Source: Fructilactobacillus lindneri DSM 20690 = JCM 11027 (lineage in GTDB: Bacteria; Bacillota; Bacilli; Lactobacillales; Lactobacillaceae). Taken from it: a stretch of 50,149 nucleotides of DNA. The notes beneath the pieces are model-generated. The model made no database searches. It saw only the letters and a list, made by a program, of their open reading frames with translations, and had not been told where the DNA came from. Below are positions 12,101-19,900 of the stretch, in pieces. Position numbers and translations under genes: made by a program. Where the stretch lies: NCBI RefSeq assembly GCF_002907375.1, contig NZ_MIYK01000020.1, forward strand, positions 1 to 50,149, read 5' to 3'. How positions within the stretch are numbered: the first letter of the stretch is position 1; each line of letters starts with the position of its first letter.

Positions 12101-12662
12101 ATTCAGAGTTTAAAGGATAAATATCAACAATCGAACCACGAACTGCAAATTCCCCAGGTGCGGCTACCATACTATCACGAACATAGCCCATACTACTTAA
12201 CTGCTTTTGCAATTTTTCTAAGTCAAGATCATTACCAAGAGCAATTGACAATTTAGCCGCATTAAAGTCATGTGTTTCCGGTAAATAGCGTTTTAATCCA
12301 GAAGTAGAAACTATCACTACCACTGGCTGATTTGATTGTAAGGCATTCATAGCTTTTACTCGGGCTGATCGATAAGTTGGTGAACTAGTCGCTACTTCAG
12401 CTGCAATTAATTCTTCGGCTGGGAATTCAAAAACCTGACTGCTATCCATCACAGAATTAAACGCTTTGGTTGCCTGATCGGCATGATCCATCGTATCGGT
12501 AACAAATATCATGGATTTCTGTTGATCATTAATTAATTCCTTTAAAAGTAGTTTTTGTGCCGAACCACTAGTACCGGTTATTAATTGTTTAACGCCTGGC
12601 TGTAAATTATCAGTAATTGTTTCATACTGAGGTAGTTCCTTTAATGTTTCATTTAGTTTCAC
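9138..12662 (-). CDS. mfd: Transcription-repair coupling factor Mfd
   Basis: Mfd pushes RNA polymerase off DNA lesions and recruits UvrA. The 1174-residue product has the full architecture: an N-terminal UvrB-like region (about 1-400), an RNA-polymerase-interacting domain near 495-560 (VVHVNHGIGRYDGM), the RecG-like helicase with Walker A GDVGYGKT near 645 and DEEQ near 747, TATPIPRTL, a TRG region ending GRIGRS, and the C-terminal TRCF domain. The start is GTG behind GGAAGG. It follows pth by 29 bp in the same unit. Confidence 0.97.
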   Translation of the reverse strand: MKLNETLKELPQYETITDNLQPGVKQLITGTSGSAQKLLLKELINDQQKSMIFVTDTMDHADQATKAFNSVMDSSQVFEFPAEELIAAEVATSSPTYRSARVKAMNALQSNQPVVVIVSTSGLKRYLPETHDFNAAKLSIALGNDLDLEKLQKQLSSMGYVRDSMVAAPGEFAVRGSIVDIYPLNSEYPVRIDFFDTEVDSMRSFDPATQRSIKNIEAVRVLPATDFLPTLKDREHGVKRLSEKLKKIDDEELTQNIQQIISDLKDKVTDPKWSEYAEFIFHKETSILDYLPSNGMVVFDDYLRIKDADKQLETDEDNWRQSVMPNHEIFLNQRFSLNLKTILEEDHHSRLLLSLFQRGLGRLKLNDVVDIKVRPMQRFFGQMPVLKTEIERYQQEKATVVIMVSDQDRLAKVSQTLHDFDIDVLQTNVNEIVPERAQVVIGDLDDGFELPAANLAVITENELFKRVNERKKPRRQIRHQTFTNAERIKSYTDLKPGNYVVHVNHGIGRYDGMKTMEVDGKHQDYLTITFKNDAHIFIPVTQLNLIQKYVASEDKHPRLNKLGGNEWAKTKSKVSKKVDDMADELVDLYAQREKESGFAFPEDDDYQTEFENAFPYTPTPDQVRSSDEIKHDMEQPHPMDRLLVGDVGYGKTEVAMRAAFKAVEAGKQVAFLVPTTVLAQQHYETLLKRFENFPVKIGVLYRFNSAKQTKQTLADLKDGTIDIIVGTHRLLSKDVKYKDLGLLIVDEEQRFGVKHKERIKELKKDVDVLTLTATPIPRTLNMSMMGVRDLSVIETPPANRYPVQTYVMEQNDAAVVDGIRREMQRGGQVFYLHNRVKDIEQTVDKLQKLLPDARIGYIHGQMTEKQMEQILYDFMNGDYDVLVTTTIIEIGVDMPNVNTLFVENADHMGLSQLYQIRGRIGRSNRVGQAYFMYQPNKVLTEAGESRLEAIKDFAELGSGFKVAMRDLSIRGAGNVLGRQQHGFIDSVGYDMYTKMLSDAVSQKQGKQRKVEKTDATVELGIEAYLPSEYIEDQQQKIELYKRIRQMDSEEQFTNLQSDLIDRFGEYPVAVANLLDVDLIKMLSDYDLIEKIRKNKQDITVTMSAMGTKRYSSKDILQAISVTSFRSSVKVVDGRYQIKLIVQPTMKDSEWLSELKKFVQELAKIRTNQDIKNES

Positions 12663-12691
12663 AATATACCTTCCCTACTGCAAACTTCAGC

Positions 12692-13249
12692 TTAATTATA
12701 TTCATTTTCTAATTTTTGAGAATCAGTTCCTGCCACCCATTCATCTAAGGCATTTACAGTTTTATCCAACGCTTCAGCTAAAGGACCTTGTTGTTCTAAA
12801 CTAAATTTACTCAAAACATAATTAACAACACTATCATGTTTAGGATGATCGGTTCCAATTTTAATTCGATTAAATTTATCTGTGCCTAAATGAGCAATCA
12901 AACTCTTAATTCCATTATGACCGCCAGCAGAACCATGATTTCTAAGTCTGATACGTCCAACATGTAAATCCATATCATCATAAACAACTACTAAATCATC
13001 TAAATTTAACTTATAAAATTTCATCAATGGTCCAACTGCTCGACCGGATTCATTCATAAAAGTTGTTGGTTCAACTACCATCACTTTTTCACCATCAACT
13101 ATCCCAGTTCCATAAATTGCATCCATTTTTTGTTGACTAAGTTTAATGCCGTTTTTTTCACAGAATGCTTCAACAGCCATAAATCCAGTATTATGTCTAG
13201 TACCAGCATATTTACTTCCAATATTTCCTAAACCAACAATCATTTTCAT
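12692..13249 (-). CDS. pth: Peptidyl-tRNA hydrolase
   Basis: Pth recycles peptidyl-tRNAs released from ribosomes by cleaving the peptide from the tRNA. The product is 185 residues, the normal bacterial length. The substrate-binding Asn (residue 9 in GLGNIGSKY) and the catalytic His (residue 19 in TRHNTGF) are in place, as are VVYDDMDL and GSAGGHNGIKS. It starts at ATG behind AAGGAG and begins the pth-mfd-rqcP unit, whose order is conserved in Firmicutes. Confidence 0.97.
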   Translation of the reverse strand: MKMIVGLGNIGSKYAGTRHNTGFMAVEAFCEKNGIKLSQQKMDAIYGTGIVDGEKVMVVEPTTFMNESGRAVGPLMKFYKLNLDDLVVVYDDMDLHVGRIRLRNHGSAGGHNGIKSLIAHLGTDKFNRIKIGTDHPKHDSVVNYVLSKFSLEQQGPLAEALDKTVNALDEWVAGTDSQKLENEYN

Positions 13250-13287
13250 TTTAAAATTCTCCTTATTCAGCTTAAAACATCATTTTG

Positions 13288-13315
13288 ATTGTAACACACG
13301 TATATCACCTGTTAG
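13288..13315 (-). promoter_or_regulatory. Promoter of the pth-mfd unit
   Basis: On the minus strand CTAACA (13310-13315) and TACAAT (13288-13293) are 16 bp apart, and a TG one base before the -10 makes it an extended -10. It lies after the mazF terminator and about 40 bp before the pth start. Confidence 0.6.
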
Positions 13316-13330
13316 CAGAGATAAGTAAAT

Positions 13331-13361
13331 AAAAAAGGAATGAGATATTCTCCTCATTCCC
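13331..13361 (-). terminator. Terminator after mazF
   Basis: On the minus strand GGAATGAG and CTCATTCC form a perfect eight-pair stem with a run of six T. It separates alr-mazF from pth. Confidence 0.85.
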
Positions 13362-13383
13362 TTCAGTTAATTTATGTAAGAAA

Positions 13384-13749
13384 CTACTTAACACTTTCAT
13401 TAAGGGCCAGATTAAGTGCCAAACCTTTATCTACTTTATACATTATTTTATCTTTTAAATGGGTTACATGATCTTTGAGCCGTTGTTTATCAATTGTTCG
13501 AATCTGTTCTAACAAAATCACTGAATCTTTTTCAATCCCGGATTCGGCAGCAGAAATTGCAACATGCGTTGGAAGTCGCGGTTTAGAAATTTTAGCCGTG
13601 ATTGCAGCTACAATCACAGTTGGACTATATCGATTACCAATGTTATTTTGAACGATCAATACTGGTCGTAAGCCACCTTGTTCAGATCCAACCACTGGAG
13701 ATAAATCAGCGTAAAAGATTGCCCCACGTTTAATTTGCGCTTCGCTCAT
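13384..13749 (-). CDS. mazF: MazF/PemK-family endoribonuclease toxin
   Basis: MazF toxins cleave mRNA, and in Firmicutes also other RNAs, at short sequences. The 121-residue product shows the family hallmarks: [28 protein letters not shown] at the N terminus (basic residue and Gly-Gly-Arg-Pro loop), then VIVAAIT, and [13 protein letters not shown] in the C-terminal half. Its ATG overlaps the stop codon of the preceding small gene by four bases (ATGA), a toxin-antitoxin style coupling. Location directly behind alr matches ndoA of B. subtilis. The cleavage site cannot be told from sequence. Confidence 0.93.
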   Translation of the reverse strand: MSEAQIKRGAIFYADLSPVVGSEQGGLRPVLIVQNNIGNRYSPTVIVAAITAKISKPRLPTHVAISAAESGIEKDSVILLEQIRTIDKQRLKDHVTHLKDKIMYKVDKGLALNLALNESVK

Positions 13750-14030
13750 AGGGTCCAGCCTTTCATATCTTCATCATTTAATTTTCCGTCTTCAAAATCT
13801 TGAATTAATTTTTCAATCGTATCATATTGACAAGCAGAATACTCATCAACAATTTGTTGGTTAAGATTAGCCATCCAGCTATAACCATAAACCATTTCAT
13901 TAATTATCGGATTAGTATTAAAAAGCTGACAGTCAATCATGACAACTTTATTTTCAAAACTAATAGAAAGATGTTGCAACTGTTTTTGCTCTAAATTTGA
14001 TAATAATTCATGATCGTATTGACACGTCAT
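13746..14030 (-). CDS. Small acidic protein, candidate antitoxin of the adjacent MazF
   Basis: The product has 94 residues and no recognisable AbrB or ribbon-helix-helix DNA-binding start, unlike typical MazE or NdoAI. The N-terminal half looks beta-rich; the C-terminal 35 residues are acidic and probably helical, ending in an aromatic motif (KGWTL) that could dock on the toxin dimer. Evidence for antitoxin function is positional: it follows alr, has a good GGAGG site, and its stop overlaps the mazF start. I do not recognise the family with certainty. Confidence 0.6.
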   Translation of the reverse strand: MTCQYDHELLSNLEQKQLQHLSISFENKVVMIDCQLFNTNPIINEMVYGYSWMANLNQQIVDEYSACQYDTIEKLIQDFEDGKLNDEDMKGWTL

Positions 14031-14054
14031 AGTGTTGCCTCCAAAGAAAAATCA

Positions 14055-15191
14055 CTAGTTCTTTTTTGAATAATAAACTCGCGGTAACCGATCAGAAAAT
14101 CCACAAGCAATCTCGTAATTAATAGTACCACAATATTCAGCCACATCTTGCAGCGTAATTGTTTTACCAGCTTGCGTTCCTACAAAAGTTACCTTGGTTC
14201 CTAGTTTCATTTCATATGGTAAACGAACCATTACCTGATCCATACAAACTCGTCCGATGATTGGACAATAATTTCCATCAATTAAAACTTTGAAGCCTTT
14301 CATTCTGCGGCAAACACCATCCGCATAACCGACTGGAATGGTTCCAACCCATTGTGGTTTATCAACATTATAAGTTGCCCCATAACCAATTGAACGTCCA
14401 GATGCCACCTTTTTTACATAAATCAATTCGGAAGTGAAACTCAAAGCAGGTTGTAATGTAAATGGCGCTTCAATCGCAGTTCCTGAAGGATTAAGTCCAT
14501 AACCTGCAACTCCATAGCGAATCATATTCGCACCTGTAACATGGTGCCACAAACTCGTCGCAGAGTTTGCAACAGAAACGTACCGAGGTTTATTAGGAAT
14601 TGCAGCCATTAAATCTTTAAAATTCTGTAATTGGAAATCAAAATATTTATCATCAACTTCATCCGCAGTTGCAAAATGAGTATAAACGCCCTGAAACTCA
14701 ATTTGATTCTTAACGACATGAAGCGACTGCAAGTAATCTGTCACTTCTGCTGGCGTCTGAAGTCCAATTCGTCCCATCCCTGTATCTAATGCTAAAAAAG
14801 TTTTTATTTTATGGGTAAAATGCATTTGTCGGCCCAGTTCAGCTGCTTGTTTAATCCAGTCTGCTGAACTAACTGTGACAGAAACATCATATTTATAAAT
14901 TAATGGTAAGTCAGAAAGATCAGTTAACCCTAAAACCAAAATCGGTTCGGATACAAATCCTGCTTCGCGTAATTGAATAGCTTCATCCAAAATTGCAACA
15001 CAAAAACCGGTAGCTCCCGCTTCCTTCGCAATTTGAGCAACTTGAACTGCTCCATGTCCATAAGCATTGGCTTTTACTACCATAAACATCTCAGAATCAT
15101 CAGCTAACCGTTGTTTTTCTGAATGAATATTAGCATAAATAGCATCCTCATCGATTATCAATTGTGCATCCCGATTTCTTCCAACTACCAT
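14055..15191 (-). CDS. alr: Alanine racemase
   Basis: This PLP enzyme makes D-alanine for peptidoglycan and teichoic acid. The product is 378 residues. The PLP lysine is Lys40 in VVKANAYGHG, and the second catalytic residue is the Tyr near 270 in the GYGATYNV region. A C-terminal beta domain with IPVGYADG and CMDQVMV completes the family pattern. It heads the alr-antitoxin-mazF unit. In Bacillus and many lactobacilli acpS lies between cshA and alr; it is missing here. Confidence 0.97.
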   Translation of the reverse strand: MVVGRNRDAQLIIDEDAIYANIHSEKQRLADDSEMFMVVKANAYGHGAVQVAQIAKEAGATGFCVAILDEAIQLREAGFVSEPILVLGLTDLSDLPLIYKYDVSVTVSSADWIKQAAELGRQMHFTHKIKTFLALDTGMGRIGLQTPAEVTDYLQSLHVVKNQIEFQGVYTHFATADEVDDKYFDFQLQNFKDLMAAIPNKPRYVSVANSATSLWHHVTGANMIRYGVAGYGLNPSGTAIEAPFTLQPALSFTSELIYVKKVASGRSIGYGATYNVDKPQWVGTIPVGYADGVCRRMKGFKVLIDGNYCPIIGRVCMDQVMVRLPYEMKLGTKVTFVGTQAGKTITLQDVAEYCGTINYEIACGFSDRLPRVYYSKKN

Positions 15192-15225
15192 AATTTTTTT
15201 ACCTCGTTTAATCTTTGATGCCTTA

Positions 15226-15234
15226 ATTATAGCA
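15226..15234 (-). promoter_or_regulatory. Extended -10 promoter of alr
   Basis: On the minus strand TGCTATAAT is a perfect extended -10 located between the cshA terminator and alr. The -35 region is poor, which extended -10 promoters tolerate. It makes alr-antitoxin-mazF independent of cshA. Confidence 0.55.
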
Positions 15235-15256
15235 TTAATTAAAAAATGTTTAGAAA

Positions 15257-15279
15257 CAAAAAAGACCTTTTCAGGTCTC
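15257..15279 (-). terminator. Terminator after cshA
   Basis: On the minus strand AGACC and GGTCT form a short stem followed by six T, directly after the cshA stop codon. Confidence 0.7.
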
Positions 15280-15284
15280 CATAT

Positions 15285-16757
15285 TTAATGTTTGTTTTTA
15301 ATCACAAATTTATTATTACGACGTGATTTATCTCCGCCACGACTTCCATTGCGATCATGGTTCCCGCGATATCCACCACTATTTCGGCGATTACCACGAT
15401 AGCTTCCTTTTCCGCGACCTTTACCACCGCCGCGACTTCCATGACTCTTAAGGGGACGTTCGGGAGTAATACGAACTTTAACTTGATCACGAGACATTTC
15501 ATTCAATAATGCTGCAACCAAATCAAGACTTTCGTAATTTTCTAACAAGTCTTTAGCTACGTCACTAAATTTCTCCGTTTTAGTCCGTTTAACTAATTTA
15601 GCAACATCTTCTTTAGCATACTTCATTTGGCCAGCTAAAGCTTCATCTTCAGTAGGTGGCTTCAATGGTAACATGCGTACCTTAGTTAATTTTTCGATTC
15701 CACGAAGATAGCTCATCTCATTTGGAGTAACGAAAGTTACTGAAGTACCATGATGTCCGGCACGACCAGTACGTCCAATTCGGTGAACATAGCTCTCTGG
15801 ATCTTGAGGAATATCAAAGTTATAAACATGAGTAACACCAGATACATCAATTCCACGAGCAGCAACGTCGGTTGCAACTAGATAATTAATTTGATCTCGC
15901 TTAAACTCATTCATAATCTGAGTTCGACGATTTTGCGTCAAATCACCGTGAAGGCCAGCAGCCTTATAGCCACGAGTAATTAACCCTTTGGAAACTTCAT
16001 CAACCCGACGCTTTGTTCGACAGAAAATAATTGTAACTTTAGGTTGTTCAACATCAAACAAACGTGTCATAGTTTCAAATTTTTCATTGTCTTTAACTTT
16101 AACGTAATATTGATCAACTAAATCAGTTGTTAATTCTTTAGACTTAACCGTAATTTGTTTAGGATCTGTCATAAACTGTACCCCAACTCGTTTAATGGGA
16201 GCTGGCATCGTAGCAGAAAATAACATTGTTTGCCGATCATCAGGAGTATTTTTAATGATACTCTCAATGTCTTCTAAGAATCCCATATTTAGCATTTCAT
16301 CAGCTTCATCAAGCACTAAAAACTTCACATGATTAAGTTTTAAAGTATGACGATTGATATGGTCTAACAATCTTCCAGGAGTTCCAACGATAATTTGTGG
16401 TTTTTTCTTTAAGTCATAAATTTGTTTGCGAATATCGGATCCACCATACACAACTTGTGCACGAGCTCCTTCACCACGACCTAATTTTTGGATTTCTTTT
16501 TGAGTTTGAATAGCTAATTCACGAGTAGGCGAAATAATCAAAGCCTGTACGTTTGGATCATTTACATCAATCCCTTGTAAAATAGGCAATGCAAATGCAG
16601 CAGTTTTTCCAGTACCAGTCTGAGCTTGACCAATCACGTCTTCTCCTTTAAGAGTTAGTGGAATGGTTTCTGACTGAATAGAAGTTGGTTCAGTATAACC
16701 GTTATCAGCAACGGCTTTTAATAGACTATCTGATAGTCCTAAATCTTGAAAATTCAA
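15285..16757 (-). CDS. cshA: DEAD-box RNA helicase CshA
   Basis: CshA unwinds RNA in ribosome assembly and mRNA decay and is important in the cold. The 490-residue product has the Q motif (GYTEPTSIQ), motif I AQTGTGKT (45-52), DEAD near 152, SAT, and HRIGRTGRAG near 322. From about 436 the tail is a basic Gly-Arg-Asn-rich segment (RGG-type repeats) that binds RNA. The start codon is TTG, seven bases after a perfect AGGAGG; no ATG is better placed. A leader of about 125 nt with inverted repeats precedes it, so post-transcriptional control is possible. Confidence 0.95.
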   Translation of the reverse strand: MNFQDLGLSDSLLKAVADNGYTEPTSIQSETIPLTLKGEDVIGQAQTGTGKTAAFALPILQGIDVNDPNVQALIISPTRELAIQTQKEIQKLGRGEGARAQVVYGGSDIRKQIYDLKKKPQIIVGTPGRLLDHINRHTLKLNHVKFLVLDEADEMLNMGFLEDIESIIKNTPDDRQTMLFSATMPAPIKRVGVQFMTDPKQITVKSKELTTDLVDQYYVKVKDNEKFETMTRLFDVEQPKVTIIFCRTKRRVDEVSKGLITRGYKAAGLHGDLTQNRRTQIMNEFKRDQINYLVATDVAARGIDVSGVTHVYNFDIPQDPESYVHRIGRTGRAGHHGTSVTFVTPNEMSYLRGIEKLTKVRMLPLKPPTEDEALAGQMKYAKEDVAKLVKRTKTEKFSDVAKDLLENYESLDLVAALLNEMSRDQVKVRITPERPLKSHGSRGGGKGRGKGSYRGNRRNSGGYRGNHDRNGSRGGDKSRRNNKFVIKNKH

Positions 16758-16880
16758 ATGTGTTCCTCCTATTGAAACATAACAATAAATTCAATTCCCC
16801 GCTTGGAAAAAATCCGTTTCCCAGATTGCGCGTGAAATCTGATTTACACTTTATTTATTTATCTTTTTCATTTAACACGA
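16758..16880 (-). promoter_or_regulatory. Long structured 5' leader of cshA
   Basis: About 120 nt separate the likely transcription start from the TTG start of cshA. Read on the minus strand, the leader has CAGATT / AATCTG around an eight-base loop and a GGAAA / TTTCC repeat after it. There is no clean terminator. Helicase leaders are known to be autoregulated in some bacteria; for this one it is inference only. Confidence 0.35.
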
Positions 16881-16887
16881 CTATATT

Positions 16888-16916
16888 ATTTTACATCAAA
16901 AGTCAAAATTAATCAA
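16888..16916 (-). promoter_or_regulatory. cshA promoter
   Basis: On the minus strand TTGATT (16911-16916) and TAAAAT (16888-16893) are 17 bp apart, just after the murF stop codon. An alternative TTGACT/TATAGT pair with a 15 bp spacer overlaps it. Confidence 0.5.
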
Positions 16917-16925
16917 ACAACAAAA

Positions 16926-18314
16926 TTAGTCATTAGGACCGGTTAATTCATCTAAAACATTTTCTAAATGCATCCCATGACTACCCTTTAACAGGACTTC
17001 ATCATTTGGTTCAATAGCAGCCTTTAAATCCGTAACTAATTCAGGTAATTTTTCAATTGGATAGTAATGAAGATTTTTTTGTGGTTGATATTTATTTTCT
17101 AATGCCTCATAAAGAGCTTTCATATCATTTCCAATGAGAAAAACATCAGAAATTTGATCTGGATCAATACTATCGGCCAATGATGCATGCATAGCTTGCG
17201 AATCGTCACCTAGTTCTAACATGTCACCTAATACGAGCAACCGTTTGCCAGCTACATGAGTTGATTCAAAGGCCGCCAAAACAGCTTTGACTGCTGTAGG
17301 ATTTGAATTATAGACGTCGCTTAAAATCATTTCCCCTTGATTACCTTTAATCCACTCAGTTCGATTTTTAGTAAGATTGGCATGTTCCAACCCTTTCCGC
17401 ATATCACTTGGACTAATTTTTAACAAATCCCCCACTTCTAAAGCGGCCAAAGCGTTGTTGACATTATAGTCACCAATCAAATGAATCATAAATTCATAAT
17501 CATTCCAAAGATTAGTTTCAAATTTTGTATTTTCATCTCCTGCTTCAATTTCAGTAGGATAGATGTCATTAGTTCCTTCACGTCCAAATGTCTTTCGAAA
17601 AGCATTCACCTTTTCAGCTCTTTCATTTAGTAGTGGTTCATCGCCATTATAAACAAAATATCCGTCTTCACGTAAACCATCGGTGATTTCTAATTTAGCA
17701 TCCGCAATTCGATCGCGAGTCCCAAAAAATTCAATATGAGCTTCACCAATCATCGTAATTACAGCAATATCAGGATTAACTAAATTACTCAAAGTTTTTA
17801 ACTGACCTGAATGATCCATGCCCATTTCTACCACTAAAACTTCCGTATTAGAACTCATTGATAAAATTGTAATTGGAACACCAATCTGATTATTAAAATT
17901 ACCTTGGGTTTTAATTACATTAAATTTCATTCCTACAATCGAAGCAATCAAATCCTTAGTAGTTGTTTTTCCGTTGCTCCCAGTAACAGCTACCACTTTA
18001 GGATTGATTTTAGCTAAATAATACTTGGCCAAATCCTGTAAAGCCTGTAACGGATCATTAACCAAAATAACTGGAAAATCAGTAGGAGCTTTGTCTTTGT
18101 GATCGTTAGCCCAAAATGATCCCACTGCTCCATTATCAATGGCACTTTGAATATAATCATGACCATCATTATCACCTACTAAGGGTACAAACAATGAACC
18201 TGGTTCTAACTTTCGGCTATCGAATGCTACGCTTGTCACATATTCATCGGGAACATTTTCAGTACTAAGAGTTCCATCGACTGCCTTAGCAATTTCATCA
18301 AGTTTCATTCTCAT
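16926..18314 (-). CDS. murF: UDP-MurNAc-tripeptide--D-alanyl-D-alanine ligase
   Basis: MurF adds D-Ala-D-Ala to the UDP-MurNAc-tripeptide, the last cytoplasmic step of peptidoglycan precursor synthesis. The 462-residue product has an N-terminal UDP-binding domain (SRKLEPGSLFVPL), the ATP loop TGSNGKTTTK near residue 112, the central VVEMGMDHSGQ and the C-terminal SNPTAVKAVL and GDMLELG motifs. The start is ATG behind AGGAG. It lies upstream of cshA, the usual lactobacillar order, without a ddl gene next to it in this window. Confidence 0.96.
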   Translation of the reverse strand: MRMKLDEIAKAVDGTLSTENVPDEYVTSVAFDSRKLEPGSLFVPLVGDNDGHDYIQSAIDNGAVGSFWANDHKDKAPTDFPVILVNDPLQALQDLAKYYLAKINPKVVAVTGSNGKTTTKDLIASIVGMKFNVIKTQGNFNNQIGVPITILSMSSNTEVLVVEMGMDHSGQLKTLSNLVNPDIAVITMIGEAHIEFFGTRDRIADAKLEITDGLREDGYFVYNGDEPLLNERAEKVNAFRKTFGREGTNDIYPTEIEAGDENTKFETNLWNDYEFMIHLIGDYNVNNALAALEVGDLLKISPSDMRKGLEHANLTKNRTEWIKGNQGEMILSDVYNSNPTAVKAVLAAFESTHVAGKRLLVLGDMLELGDDSQAMHASLADSIDPDQISDVFLIGNDMKALYEALENKYQPQKNLHYYPIEKLPELVTDLKAAIEPNDEVLLKGSHGMHLENVLDELTGPND

Positions 18315-18364
18315 AAATATGACTCCTACTTTCTATACGATCATTTTACAAAATTTTTATTTTA

Positions 18365-18373
18365 ATTATATCA
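18365..18373 (-). promoter_or_regulatory. Extended -10 element before murF
   Basis: On the minus strand TGATATAAT matches an extended -10 (TG-N-TATAAT) about 50 bp before murF. No good -35 is seen. It comes right after the terminator of the preceding gene. Confidence 0.45.
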
Positions 18374-18388
18374 TTAAATTAAATTCCA

Positions 18389-18424
18389 TAAAAATAGCGG
18401 GTTAGTATCTTATCCTAATCCGCC
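18389..18424 (-). terminator. Terminator after the hypothetical gene at 18430
   Basis: On the minus strand GCGGATTAG and CTAACCCGC form a nine-position stem with one mismatch, followed by a T-rich tract. Confidence 0.75.
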
Positions 18425-18429
18425 CGTAA

Positions 18430-19230
18430 TTATCTTAGATCATTTAAATCTCTTTCATCTTGTTGTTCATTAAATTCGATCGACCATTTGTTACTTAAAG
18501 TATTATAAGTTAATGTTCCAACTTGATCAGTAGCGGATCGCAACTGGGTTTCATTCCCCCAGATAACTTTTCCCTGACCTTGAGACTTTTTTACAATTAA
18601 AAGCGGAATGTCAAAACGACGATGTTGTTCACGTGCTAATTCAAATGGAATAATCAACCCACGACTACTTAAATGAAACAAGTCATACAAAATCTCGTTA
18701 TCAAGATCTTTAATTAATAAGGGACGCGGAAAAATCCGTTTACTGTTTCGCTGACTTCGCAAATGACGTTTAATACTTAATTTTACAATATGGTCTAATT
18801 CGGCTAAATTTTTAAAATAAATGCGCTTAAAACCGTTATTTCCACCTAAATATACAATTTCATTGCCTAATTTTACCGAAAAAGGATTTCGTTGATAACG
18901 TGGCATCCCCATATGGACAAAATAAAGCAAATCAGCAATTTCTCCATCACTAAGCGAGTCTAGTCCTTCCTTAGTTTGATAATCCATCCATTTATCATTA
19001 AAGTTTTTATGTTCTCCAATAATATATTCTTTTACCTGACTTCTTCCTGTAATGGTTGAAAATTTAGAGTGTGCATTGTAACTGTTAGCTCGTTCAATGT
19101 GACCGTCTAATAAGATAACGTTTTGTGGAATCTGACTAATGCCATTTACAAAATCCCCAGCTGAAATCCCCCAAGTAATACAAAAATCATCAGTTGAACT
19201 AATTTGTAAATATATCAAATTGGATAACAT
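18430..19230 (-). CDS. Conserved-looking protein of unknown function
   Basis: I do not recognise this 266-residue protein. It has no signal peptide, no membrane span and no clear nucleotide-binding loop. The middle is rich in basic residues (IKRHLRSQRNSKRIFPRP, near 165-182), and the C terminus is charged (QQDERDLNDLR). Start choice: ATG at 19230 has a GTGGTG site; an in-frame TTG at 19266 would overlap a TATACT -10 element and lacks a ribosome site. It is a single-gene unit with its own terminator, divergent from the phosphatase gene. A role as a regulatory or RNA-binding protein would be guesswork. Confidence 0.75.
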   Translation of the reverse strand: MLSNLIYLQISSTDDFCITWGISAGDFVNGISQIPQNVILLDGHIERANSYNAHSKFSTITGRSQVKEYIIGEHKNFNDKWMDYQTKEGLDSLSDGEIADLLYFVHMGMPRYQRNPFSVKLGNEIVYLGGNNGFKRIYFKNLAELDHIVKLSIKRHLRSQRNSKRIFPRPLLIKDLDNEILYDLFHLSSRGLIIPFELAREQHRRFDIPLLIVKKSQGQGKVIWGNETQLRSATDQVGTLTYNTLSNKWSIEFNEQQDERDLNDLR

Positions 19231-19373
19231 AATTTCACCACTTTTTTCGTTTATATTTGCACTCAAGTATACTCTGAAAGAAGCTTTAGGTCACATTAAA
19301 AACATTATTTAGCCAATCAATTATCTAAACCAAGTGCAGTTTTAAATACGTGATTATTATACTAGAAAACTGC

Positions 19374-19379
19374 TATTAT
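19374..19379 (+). promoter_or_regulatory. Promoter of the phosphatase-MFS unit
   Basis: TATTAT preceded by TG one base upstream gives an extended -10 about 40 bp before the phosphatase start. The -35 region is weak. On the other strand a TATACT at 19266-19271 probably serves the divergent gene. Confidence 0.4.
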
Positions 19380-19417
19380 AAGGATACTAACTTTAATTTA
19401 GAATGGAGTGTATCAGA

Positions 19418-19900
19418 TTGCAAAAAAACAACGTTTTGTTTGTCTGTCTTGGAAATATTTGTCGCTCCCCAATGGCCGAAGCGATGTTTAAAAAATTAGT
19501 CCAAGAACGCGGAATTGCAAACAATTACAATATTACATCTGCTGCTACTAGCAGTGAAGAATCAGGAAATCAGCCTCATCCTGGGGCTAGAAAAATTATG
19601 GATAAACATCAGTTAAATTATCAAGGACATCGTTCGCATTTAATTACCAAAAAAGACATTGAAACTGCAGACTATATTATTACCATGGATAAATCCAATC
19701 TGGCAGATTTAAAACAAATAATTCCAGTGAAAGAACAAAATAAATTACATTTATGTATGGATATTGTCCCTGGACAAGCTGGAAAAAGTATCGTAGATCC
19801 TTGGTATACCCATCGTTTTGAAGATACTTATCAAATGCTGCATGAATCTTTGCCACTTTGGCTTGATCAGATGCAGCAGCATAATCAGGAGGTGCGGTAA
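19418..19900 (+). CDS. Low-molecular-weight protein-tyrosine phosphatase
   Basis: Enzymes of this family remove phosphate from phosphotyrosine, often on regulators of capsule synthesis or stress. Starting at TTG (eight bases after GGAGTG) the protein is 160 residues and begins as relatives do. The catalytic loop is CLGNICRS (nucleophile Cys10, Arg16), and the general acid is the Asp of DPWYTHRF near 127. An upstream in-frame ATG at 19403 overlaps the ribosome site and is less likely. The TAA stop directly precedes the TTG start of the MFS gene, so the two are translated together. No tyrosine kinase gene is visible nearby. Confidence 0.92.
   Translation: MQKNNVLFVCLGNICRSPMAEAMFKKLVQERGIANNYNITSAATSSEESGNQPHPGARKIMDKHQLNYQGHRSHLITKKDIETADYIITMDKSNLADLKQIIPVKEQNKLHLCMDIVPGQAGKSIVDPWYTHRFEDTYQMLHESLPLWLDQMQQHNQEVR

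Noticed and set aside
19231-19266. TTG start adding 12 residues to the unknown 266-residue protein
   Set aside because: The TTG lies at the end of a TATACT -10 element and has no Shine-Dalgarno; ATG at 19230 is better.
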